Shown here: in pieces, positions 5,167 through 11,379 of the stretch
Numbering within the stretch: the first letter of the stretch is position 1
Layout of the letters: the number at the start of each line of letters is the position of its first letter
Assembly: GCA_043748015.1 (NCBI GenBank)
Contig: JAYTOA010000115.1
Coordinates: 1 to 11,379 of the forward strand
Origin: JAIBBG01 sp043748015
GTDB lineage: Bacteria > Bacteroidota > Bacteroidia > Flavobacteriales_D > Sanyastnellaceae
Length of the DNA stretch: 11,379 nt
Direction of reading: 5' to 3'
Made by a program: the position numbers and the translations under genes
The notes under the pieces: generated by a model
What the model was told of the DNA's origin: nothing
Seen by the model: the letters and a program-made list of their open reading frames with translations, nothing else
The model's database searches: none

Positions 5167-7293
5167 TTAGTAGAAGTGTTCAAATCTCGCTGTCTGTCCA
5201 TTGCAATAGATCACCGCGCCGTTGCTTAAATCAAAACATTGCGTATTCTCTTTCAGTTGAGTGGTGATGAATGATTTTTTCTTCTTGCTGAAGCCATCTC
5301 CAAATAGAACAACTCCTTCAGAGAGACAATCTAACTGCTCAATATTCAGAAAAACATTCTTTGATTCATCGTTGAATAAATAAAAATCGGAAGGGAATTC
5401 GTTCAACATTCGCACAGAAATCGAATCGATCTGCAAAATTCTCTTATCACCACATTGCAAATACATCACGCGGGGATCGCCTCCTTCAGCATCAGCAATG
5501 CTATCAAGAGTTATGAATGTGTTTTGTTTTGAACCCAATTGACTCCAATAAGAGTTGAGGTGAAACTTGTGTGATTTTTCATCTGCAATACATTCCTCAT
5601 CTGCATATACAGTGACACTTTGCCCAAGAATGTGGGTGATACATGTATGACCTTTCAATGAATGAAAACAAATTTCCTCCTGATGTAACTCGGCATTTTT
5701 TCTCAAAGAAACAGAAGTAATAAGTGTAATAGCGAAAAACATGACTGCGTAAATGGTACGCGGAACATGCCATAGCATCCAATAACAGAGCGAAATGAGA
5801 AGTCCGGAAATGAAGATCGCCTCATAGCCTCCTACAACAATATCCTTGGTAAGGCTATAAGGTAATTCATGCATCCACACCATTACATCATTCATGATGC
5901 GCGTAAGCAATGCAGAAACGTGCGCAATGAAATTGCCAATGGTTGCGTTCCAACTCAGAGCAAAAAATCCAAGCGAGATGTAAAGAATCAAGGTTGAAAG
6001 TGGAATCACTATAAAATTCGACAACAGAAAGTAATTTGGAAATTGATGAAAATAATAAACGCTCACAGGGAATGTTGCAATCTGTGCTGCCAACGAAACG
6101 GATGTCAACTGCCATGCCCACAAAAGAACTTTCTGCTTCACATAAACGAATGAGGCAATCTTTTTCTGCAAGACAACAATTCCCAGTACTGCCAGATAAG
6201 AAAGTTGAAATCCGAGTTCTAGAATCATACATGGATTGATGACCAACAACAGCAATGCTGATGCGCTCATTGTATTGAAAATGTTGTTTTGCTTCTGAAA
6301 ATTATCTGCTATGATGAAGAAGGTGAACATGAGTGAAGCGCGCATTACTGATGGTGAAAAACCGGTGAGTCCGGCGTAGATCCACAAAACAAGAATCGGC
6401 ACTATCGACTTCACGACTTTGAATTTATTCTTCGGGAAAATGCGTCGCATCAACGGCGACAGCAGGACGTAAATCAACCCAACATGCAATCCGGAAACTG
6501 CGAGCACATGTATGGCGCCGGTGGCTGCGTATGCCGACATCAACTCCATATCGATGTCTGTTGTCTTGCCCAGTACCAGCGCCGACAACACGGCGAATTC
6601 TCTCTCCTCGATATTTTGTTTGTGAAGTATTTCAAGTAAATATTCACGACATGCGATGAACATGCCGCGAAATGAATGTCGCGCCGGACGATCACCGAGT
6701 ATCCATTCACCACTATCCGCAAAGGCCTGGTAGTAGATCTTGTGATTCGCCAGATAGTTCGCATAATCAAACTCAAAAGGATTGCGCCTCTTCCCTACTT
6801 CATTGATATCACAATTGATGAGGATCTCATCATCTACTTGCAAACTGCGCGATGAGGAGTCTGACCGGATGTACAACAATAGTTTACCATTAACGACTTT
6901 TAGTGAACTGTCATTACTAACGGAAAGCACGCTCACTATCATCTTCATTGATTTCTCCTTCGCATCAGGCGCTTCATCAATACAAACCCTCACAGTCATT
7001 CCCTGACTAAAATGTTTGCTGAAATAATGTTCACTTATTCGCGGATCTGCCAATTCTGTCAGAAGCATTCCAAACAATAAAAACACAACAGTGAAAATCA
7101 AAACAGGTAAATGGCGCAATTGAAATGCTATTTTCTTCTTTCTAAATTGAATGATTCCGAGGCAGATCACGAAAAAAATCAACGCCCAAAAAATGATTAC
7201 CATCGGAAACTTGAATCGCATGCAAAGAAGAATACCTGTTCCAAAAGGCAACAGCAATCGCAACAACGGAGTTCTTTTCCAGACGTATAACAT
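5167..7293 (-). CDS. comEC: ComEC/Rec2 family DNA-uptake channel protein
   Basis: A protein of about 708 residues from the ATG at 7293 (an in-frame GTG at 7299 would add two residues). ComEC carries single-stranded DNA across the inner membrane during natural transformation. Numbered from the GTG: N-terminal hydrophobic segments (about 12-50 and 63-82), a soluble beta-rich DUF4131-like domain (about 95-205) with NPFEFDYANYLA (173-184), then the polytopic competence domain (about 230-530). The hallmark AIHVLAVSGLHVGLIY is at 262-277 and GFSPSVMRA at 313-321; further helices follow, including FQLSYLAVLGIVVL (364-377). The final ~180 residues are soluble and lack the HxHxDH metal-binding motif of the metallo-beta-lactamase-like domain found in Bacillus-type ComEC. 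No other competence gene is in the window. A 46-bp repeat flanks the gene on both sides in inverted orientation. Confidence 0.94.
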   Translation of the reverse strand: MLYVWKRTPLLRLLLPFGTGILLCMRFKFPMVIIFWALIFFVICLGIIQFRKKKIAFQLRHLPVLIFTVVFLLFGMLLTELADPRISEHYFSKHFSQGMTVRVCIDEAPDAKEKSMKMIVSVLSVSNDSSLKVVNGKLLLYIRSDSSSRSLQVDDEILINCDINEVGKRRNPFEFDYANYLANHKIYYQAFADSGEWILGDRPARHSFRGMFIACREYLLEILHKQNIEEREFAVLSALVLGKTTDIDMELMSAYAATGAIHVLAVSGLHVGLIYVLLSPLMRRIFPKNKFKVVKSIVPILVLWIYAGLTGFSPSVMRASLMFTFFIIADNFQKQNNIFNTMSASALLLLVINPCMILELGFQLSYLAVLGIVVLQKKIASFVYVKQKVLLWAWQLTSVSLAAQIATFPVSVYYFHQFPNYFLLSNFIVIPLSTLILYISLGFFALSWNATIGNFIAHVSALLTRIMNDVMVWMHELPYSLTKDIVVGGYEAIFISGLLISLCYWMLWHVPRTIYAVMFFAITLITSVSLRKNAELHQEEICFHSLKGHTCITHILGQSVTVYADEECIADEKSHKFHLNSYWSQLGSKQNTFITLDSIADAEGGDPRVMYLQCGDKRILQIDSISVRMLNEFPSDFYLFNDESKNVFLNIEQLDCLSEGVVLFGDGFSKKKKSFITTQLKENTQCFDLSNGAVIYCNGQTARFEHFY

Positions 7294-7309
7294 AAGCACA
7301 TCAATTGCG

Positions 7310-7317
7310 CAAATGTG
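7310..7317 (-). promoter_or_regulatory. Possible -7 element (CACATTTG) of comEC
   Basis: On the minus strand CACATTTGCGC lies 10 bp before the GTG (7299) and 16 bp before the ATG (7293) of comEC. It differs from TAnnTTTG at the first base. The TTTGCGC core is the same as before the GWxTD gene. The call is tentative. Confidence 0.3.
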
Positions 7318-7551
7318 TTGAGTGTTCAGAAATGAGTTGTCGCGGTTTATGCCATTGAAGGCATAACTATGTCGCTGAATGTCTCAGAAGTACCACGATT
7401 GGTAGAGCACGTGATATTCCCAATTGGAATAACAACTAATATTTAGTGATTTGGAGATTGAATGATCTGGTGCTTAGAGCTGCACACTCATTTCTGAAAT
7501 AGCACCCATAATTTCAGAAACAGCGATTTTCAATTTGCAACTTTCAATGTC
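7318..7551. other. Intergenic region between comEC and the glycosyltransferase
   Basis: No gene is visible. From the comEC side it has: a stretch at 7398-7422 that resembles the D-arm to anticodon-loop half of a tRNA-Gly(CCC) (GGTAGAGCACGTGATATTCC) but with no T-arm; an ATTCC/GGAAT inverted repeat (7416-7430); and AT-rich words (TAGTGATTTGGAGATTGAAT) like those at 2572-2589 and 5144-5163. Confidence 0.4.
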
Positions 7552-7596
7552 TCTCTGCGAATCTATGCTCCTCTGCGCTCTCTGCTTCCAAAAAGT
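7552..7596 (-). repeat. 46-bp dispersed intergenic repeat, copy 2
   Basis: The minus-strand sequence, starting ACTTTTTGGAAGCAGAGA, aligns with 5016-5061 on the plus strand at roughly 80% identity by eye. It begins one base after the stop codon of the glycosyltransferase. Weaker similarity extends further (CATTGAAAGTTGCAAATTG, about 7530-7550). Confidence 0.7.
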
Positions 7597-7597
7597 C

Positions 7598-8629
7598 TTA
7601 TTCGAAAAACGACCGAGCCAACTCCTCGAATTTTCTTTTCTTATAAATGAAGAACAATTTGATGATGCTCGCCTTGTACCATCCAACAAGATTGGGATGC
7701 AGTGAATAAGGCGCTTCGGCCATGCGTTTCTTCCGCAACTTTGGTAGATTGCGATAGAAGCTGTAATGAGCTTTTAGAACTGCAAAAAAGTGTGTGAGTT
7801 TTCCTTCAGCCACAAAACGCATTGCAGCAACACCGTCGAGTGTCAAGCGACGAAAAAGCTTTTTGGTGAGATTTCCTGAGCGATAATTCTTGACAATCAT
7901 ATAAAGATTGTTGCGGAAATTGAGGTAGGTCTTGAATGGACTTTGTCTGTCCAATGTTCCACCGCCGTAGTGATAGACGACTGACTGTCGACATGCACCA
8001 ATCTTATAACCCCGGTTCTTCAATCGCCAGCACAAATCAATCTCTTCCATGTGAGCGAAAAAATCATTGTCGAGTCCATTCACTTCATGCCATGCTTCAC
8101 GACGAATAAATAGCGCAGCACCCGAAGCCCAGAATACTTCCTCATTCTGCACGTATTGATTCACATCTTTTTCAAACTCGAAAAAAATACGCCCGGCACA
8201 AAATGCATAAGCGTCTTTATCAATATAACCACCGGCAGCACCGGCATATTCAAACCATTCCTTTCTATGAAAATCAAGAATTTTCGGTTGACAGGCGACC
8301 ATTCCATTTTGCGATTCCATAAAAGTAATCACCGGTGTGATCCAGTTGGAAGTCACTTCTACATCAGAATTGAGAAGTATGAAATACTCGTTGGGAATGT
8401 CTTGTAATCCGAGATTGTAACCACCGGCAAATCCAAAATTGGAAGTCAACTCAACAATTTTCACTTCAGGAAAAGCAGATCGGACAAACTTCAATGAATC
8501 ATCGTTGGATGCATTGTCAATAACATAAATGTCGGCCACATCAATGCTGTATTCCACCACGCCGGGCAGAAATTGCTTGAGAAATTTTTCTCCGTTCCAG
8601 TTAAGGATGACTACAGCGACGCGTTTCAC
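7598..8629 (-). CDS. Family 2 glycosyltransferase (rhamnosyltransferase-like)
   Basis: This 343-residue protein is a GT-A fold, family GT2 enzyme that would move a sugar from a nucleotide donor to a growing glycan, acting at the cytoplasmic face of the inner membrane. The N-terminus VAVVILNWNGEKFLKQFLPG (4-23) is the nucleotide-binding strand; VIDNASNDDS (36-45) and NFGFAGGYNLGL (64-75) are typical of the WcaA/rhamnosyltransferase-like branch. The DxD-equivalent is NSD (87-89) in YFILLNSDVEV. WASGAALFIRRE (167-178) and HMEEIDLCWRLKNRGYKIG (193-211, with the probable catalytic acidic residues) complete the domain. The C-terminal 110 residues are basic and amphipathic, probably membrane-associated. 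The start appears to be GTG, as there is no in-frame ATG just upstream. It lies 24 bp after the GWxTD gene; donor and acceptor are unknown. Confidence 0.93.
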   Translation of the reverse strand: MKRVAVVILNWNGEKFLKQFLPGVVEYSIDVADIYVIDNASNDDSLKFVRSAFPEVKIVELTSNFGFAGGYNLGLQDIPNEYFILLNSDVEVTSNWITPVITFMESQNGMVACQPKILDFHRKEWFEYAGAAGGYIDKDAYAFCAGRIFFEFEKDVNQYVQNEEVFWASGAALFIRREAWHEVNGLDNDFFAHMEEIDLCWRLKNRGYKIGACRQSVVYHYGGGTLDRQSPFKTYLNFRNNLYMIVKNYRSGNLTKKLFRRLTLDGVAAMRFVAEGKLTHFFAVLKAHYSFYRNLPKLRKKRMAEAPYSLHPNLVGWYKASIIKLFFIYKKRKFEELARSFFE

Positions 8630-8648
8630 AGATGGATAATATGGGGCG

Positions 8649-8656
8649 CGAATTTA
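8649..8656 (-). promoter_or_regulatory. Possible -7 element (TAAATTCG) for the glycosyltransferase, overlapping the preceding stop codon
   Basis: On the minus strand TAAATTCG fits TAnnTTTG with one mismatch and begins with the TAA stop codon (8656-8654) of the GWxTD gene. The glycosyltransferase GTG is 19 bp downstream. This could give the second gene its own promoter, or may be chance; a -33 element is not clear. Confidence 0.3.
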
Positions 8657-10126
8657 GTGAGGGTTAAACCACAGGTCTTCAATCTCGTCGCGACTGTTAG
8701 GATCGCGTCGGCTGCCGGCATTCAATTTTGATGCATCAGCAGCATTAAAAGCTGCAGGTCGTGAACGCGCCATTTCTTTCCAATTGAAGTTTTTAGTTTC
8801 GCCGGGAACGTCGCTATGAAGCAGTTCATAATCACCACTCAAGTTGGTGTCATAAAACAGAAATCGTCTGTTGTGAAGGTTGGAATCGGTGACGTAATAA
8901 TGCCAGATTTCGAATGGCCAATAATCAGCATCACTCGGACGCATAATGCGCGTATTCGGTTTTCCGTATTGCAGATAAACACGTCCGCGCTCGGTTTGCC
9001 ATCCCGGTTTGATGCGCGTTTCAAAGTTCTGCTTCACCACTTTGATGTTCTCGTTGTACTTCATCCACTCCTCACCGGGCTTGTCATGATTGCGCTTAGA
9101 CCAAAACGTGAAAAGAAAACTTTGCAATTGTGTGAGGTCAGCATCCTTCAATTGGTTGTCAATGGTGTTTCGATCCAGATCACTTGCTATTGGTAAATGA
9201 TAAAGAATATGCTTGTACAATTCATCACGGTCGGTAAACTGACTTACAAAGGACATCTCCAGCATTTGATCTGTCACCGGCATATCCGCCGGATTCAATT
9301 CTGCAATTTTATTCCTAGTGAAATTCCTTTCCTGAATCGACACCACCTGATTCGCCCTGTCTCTAATTTCTATTCTTATCTTGTACTCACCCGTTGGAAT
9401 ATCAGAAATATCAATTGTCTGAAGCATCGGAACAACCTTCGCTCCTTTTTCACGTTTGATTTTTTTGCAATTCTCAATCGAATTGTCTTGCGCATCAATT
9501 ACACAAACATTACTGACAAACGCCACGCCTTCTCCAAACAATTGATCTGTTCCATAAAGCTCTGCGTAAAAAATCAATCCATTGAGGCTTGAAGGAAAAT
9601 AACTCGACGCATATGGAAGCATGTCGTATCCCGACTTTGTGAAGTGGCTCGTTTCTGAACTTGGCCGATAGGCACTTACGAACTGGATATCAGAAATAAA
9701 TGGTCCGCTTGACGGGTTATTAATTTCAATTTTTTGATTGTGCAATACAGGTTCCGAACCTTCAATGCCAAGATCTCTGATTTCTACTTCGAGGTCGTAC
9801 AATCCGGGCGGAAGCATGAATCTCTCGAGCGACATAAAATCAGATGGCATCCCCTTTTCGACCATCGGACCATCAACTGCAACTTTTCTGAAATCTATAA
9901 TCTTCGCTGCTTGCATAATGATGATTGTCAACTCGGCATGCGACTGAAACAAGCCTGAATCGGCGGGTGACAAGGCCAAAGTGCGCGCATCGAATGAAGT
10001 GACGAACTCCACATAAGGACCTTCACCGGGTAGATTAAACACACGGTAATCGAAAATGACACGAATTCCAAAAGATGAAACCGATGTACTAAAAACCATC
10101 AGAAATATGAGAAGGCGTGAAAACAT
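8654..10126 (-). CDS. GWxTD domain-containing exported protein
   Basis: The protein is 490 residues from ATG 10126. A GTG 33 bp upstream is in frame, but the ATG puts the signal peptide (MFSRLLIFLMVFSTSVSSFG) at the very N-terminus and follows a promoter-like word. The N-terminal two thirds are beta-rich, with Ig-like strands such as PPGLYDLEVEIRD (106-118) and IPTGEYKIRIEIRD (243-256). The C-terminal GWxTD domain runs from about 330 to 450: FLFTFWSKRNHDKPGEEW (337-354), then PGWQTERGRVYLQYGKP (374-390), WPFEIWHYY (403-411) and FLFYDTN (422-428). The motif is GWxTE here instead of GWxTD. The family is frequent in Bacteroidota and Acidobacteriota; its biochemical role is not known. It precedes the glycosyltransferase by 24 bp and may be co-transcribed with it. 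Confidence 0.9.
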   Translation of the reverse strand: MFSRLLIFLMVFSTSVSSFGIRVIFDYRVFNLPGEGPYVEFVTSFDARTLALSPADSGLFQSHAELTIIIMQAAKIIDFRKVAVDGPMVEKGMPSDFMSLERFMLPPGLYDLEVEIRDLGIEGSEPVLHNQKIEINNPSSGPFISDIQFVSAYRPSSETSHFTKSGYDMLPYASSYFPSSLNGLIFYAELYGTDQLFGEGVAFVSNVCVIDAQDNSIENCKKIKREKGAKVVPMLQTIDISDIPTGEYKIRIEIRDRANQVVSIQERNFTRNKIAELNPADMPVTDQMLEMSFVSQFTDRDELYKHILYHLPIASDLDRNTIDNQLKDADLTQLQSFLFTFWSKRNHDKPGEEWMKYNENIKVVKQNFETRIKPGWQTERGRVYLQYGKPNTRIMRPSDADYWPFEIWHYYVTDSNLHNRRFLFYDTNLSGDYELLHSDVPGETKNFNWKEMARSRPAAFNAADASKLNAGSRRDPNSRDEIEDLWFNPH

Positions 10127-10131
10127 GAGCG

Positions 10132-10139
10132 CAAAGTTT
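10132..10139 (-). promoter_or_regulatory. Possible -7 element (AAACTTTG) abutting the GWxTD gene start
   Basis: On the minus strand AAACTTTG is followed by CGCTC and then ATG (10126-10124), the same arrangement as before the PKD gene. It differs from TAnnTTTG at the first base. A second candidate, TATCTTTA at 10155-10148, would give a leader of about 15-20 nt. Confidence 0.35.
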
Positions 10140-10251
10140 CTTTTTTGTAAAGATACCACACTAAGTATGAGATGGGTGATTTCGGACCCTCACTATCATC
10201 CCGTCAATCATGCCTTTTTTGATTTTTTTTGAGTGGAGGAATTGGGACATG
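10140..10251. other. Short intergenic gap with T-tracts
   Basis: The gap between the CHU_C protein gene and the GWxTD gene contains two plus-strand T-tracts (about 10214-10230). These are A-tracts in the direction of the flanking genes, so they cannot serve as the U-run of a terminator for the CHU_C gene. I see no convincing hairpin and no gene. Confidence 0.3.
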
Positions 10252-11379
10252 CTATCTCAACAAAGTCAGCTTTCCACTTTCCTCACCTTTCGCTATGAGT
10301 GACTTTCCGTTGGAATCGAATGCAACGATAATGTAGTAATACGTTCCTTCTGCCACGTCTTCACCATTGTACTTTCCACTCCAGTGTGTGTTCTCATTTG
10401 TCGTATTGAAAACCATTTGTCCCCATCTGTTATAGATACTGATATCATATTTCGCAATACCGTTTGAAACGATTTCAAAAGTGTCGTTTATACCATCACC
10501 ATTGGGTGAAAAAATATTGGGTATGATAATATCTCCACAATCTGCATAAACGAAAACATTGTCCGAAGCACTGCAACCATTAACTGTTGCCGTGAGTGTG
10601 TATACAGTACTCGTAGCAGGTATTGCCACCGGATTGGAAATGGACGAATTGCTTAACCCTACAAATGGCGACCACGAATAATTTGCAGAGGAAAATCCAT
10701 TCAGCACAACGCCGGTGATGCAATTTGCAACTGTATCAATTCCTGCGTTTACAATCGGGAGTGGTGTGAAATTAACTGTTGCATTTGTACTGATCTGACA
10801 TCCGTTGACGTCCGTTGCCTGCACAGAATAATTTCCGCTTTGTGATACGCTGATCATATTGGTATTGGAACTATTACTCCACATTATGTTCTGAAAATTT
10901 CCGCTCAATGAGAGTTGAACTGTCTGCCCTACACAAGGCGTTGCGTTGGATGTAATAATCATGACATCAATAGGATTATTGATCGTAACCGGTACAACGG
11001 AAGATATAGCACTGCAACCTGCGCTACTGGTAACTGCTACAAAATAGTTTCCCGACGCATTGATTGATAAAGAAGATGCCGTTTGTCCATTCAATATTCC
11101 ACTTTCCGATGACCATTGCCATGTTGCTCCGGCCATGTTTGGAATACTCGCCTGGATAACAATAGGAACTGTGCATGTCACAATTGGACTTGATGGCGTT
11201 AATGTTATTACAGGTGTCGGCGCAGCAGTAATCTGAACGTTGTTCGATATAAATTCACAACCATCCGCGTTTGTGACCGTGACGTGATATGTCCCTCCCT
11301 GATTAGCTACGAAAGAAGCGTTTGTCGCATTCGAAATTGGTTGATTATTGAGATACCATTGATACATATTTCCCGGTGA
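10252..11379 (-). CDS. Large secreted Ig-repeat protein with gliding motility-associated (CHU_C/type B) sorting domain, C-terminal part
   Basis: The frame is open to the right edge, so the N-terminus lies outside; 375 residues are visible, ending at TAG (10254-10252). They hold successive Ig-like units of the kind used by giant Bacteroidota surface proteins, each with a closing pattern 'G-N/T-Y-x-V-x-V/A-T-x-x-x-G-C': GGTYHVTVTNADGC, SGNYFVAVTSSAGC and SGNYSVQATDVNGC (about residues 28, 110 and 182), plus a fourth unit (STVYTLTATVNGC, ~257). The last ~90 residues are the CHU_C domain: IIPNIFSPNGDGINDTFEI (about 285-303), ISIYNRWGQMVF (about 313-324), WSGKYNGEDVAEGTYYYII (about 333-351) and a short end, KLTLLR. 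This domain directs export by T9SS, commonly for adhesins and gliding-related proteins. The ligand and full length cannot be judged from this window. Confidence 0.92.
   Translation of the reverse strand, partial: SPGNMYQWYLNNQPISNATNASFVANQGGTYHVTVTNADGCEFISNNVQITAAPTPVITLTPSSPIVTCTVPIVIQASIPNMAGATWQWSSESGILNGQTASSLSINASGNYFVAVTSSAGCSAISSVVPVTINNPIDVMIITSNATPCVGQTVQLSLSGNFQNIMWSNSSNTNMISVSQSGNYSVQATDVNGCQISTNATVNFTPLPIVNAGIDTVANCITGVVLNGFSSANYSWSPFVGLSNSSISNPVAIPATSTVYTLTATVNGCSASDNVFVYADCGDIIIPNIFSPNGDGINDTFEIVSNGIAKYDISIYNRWGQMVFNTTNENTHWSGKYNGEDVAEGTYYYIIVAFDSNGKSLIAKGEESGKLTLLR

Noticed and set aside
10127..10159. GTG at 10159 as the start of the GWxTD gene
   Set aside because: The ATG at 10126 directly starts the signal peptide and follows a promoter-like word; the extra 11 residues have no support.
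8654..11379. An operon-like multi-gene system linking the CHU_C protein, GWxTD protein and glycosyltransferase
   Set aside because: The 125-bp gap with its own promoter-like word separates the CHU_C gene, and no shared pathway is indicated beyond general envelope/export functions.

Overview
The window looks like a chromosomal segment of a Bacteroidota bacterium, probably from the environmental Flavobacteriia/Sphingobacteriia/Chitinophagia side of the phylum; I cannot place it more finely. The evidence is two secreted proteins with type IX secretion (T9SS) C-terminal sorting domains (type A and the gliding-motility-associated CHU_C/type B kind), a GWxTD-domain protein, the rpsF-rpsR-rplI ribosomal operon, promoter-like words of the Bacteroidota TAnnTTTG type, and almost no Shine-Dalgarno sequences. 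I see no transposase, integrase, phage gene, CRISPR array, rRNA gene or complete tRNA gene.

Left part, plus strand (1-3950). The 3' part of an AsmA-like envelope gene with an unusually long Ala/Lys/Asp-rich tail is followed by a secreted alpha/beta-hydrolase (esterase-like) with a Cys-rich module and a dockerin-like end. Then comes the operon rpsF-rpsR-rplI (bS6, bS18, bL9), with a Bacteroidota-type promoter in front and a strong intrinsic terminator behind.

Junction (3952-4172). The plus-strand ribosomal operon and the minus-strand block converge here. The gap has no convincing gene but holds five short inverted repeats, including a TGTCACAA/TTGTGACA pair plus a third half-site.

Right part, minus strand (4173-11379). 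Read in the direction of transcription from the right edge: a partial, very large secreted protein with Ig-like repeats and a CHU_C end; a GWxTD-domain exported protein; a family 2 glycosyltransferase 24 bp behind it; a 298-bp gap; comEC (DNA-uptake channel); a 172-bp gap; and a small PKD-domain protein with a type A T9SS sorting domain. comEC is flanked by two inverted, about 80% identical copies of a 46-bp intergenic repeat.

The genes do not form one pathway. This is mostly core and envelope/secretion gene content of a T9SS-bearing bacterium. The items most worth a second look are non-coding: promoter-like words that abut start codons (suggesting leaderless or nearly leaderless mRNAs), the inverted repeat pair around comEC, and the inverted-repeat cluster at the convergent junction. 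I found no clear evidence of a new multi-gene system.
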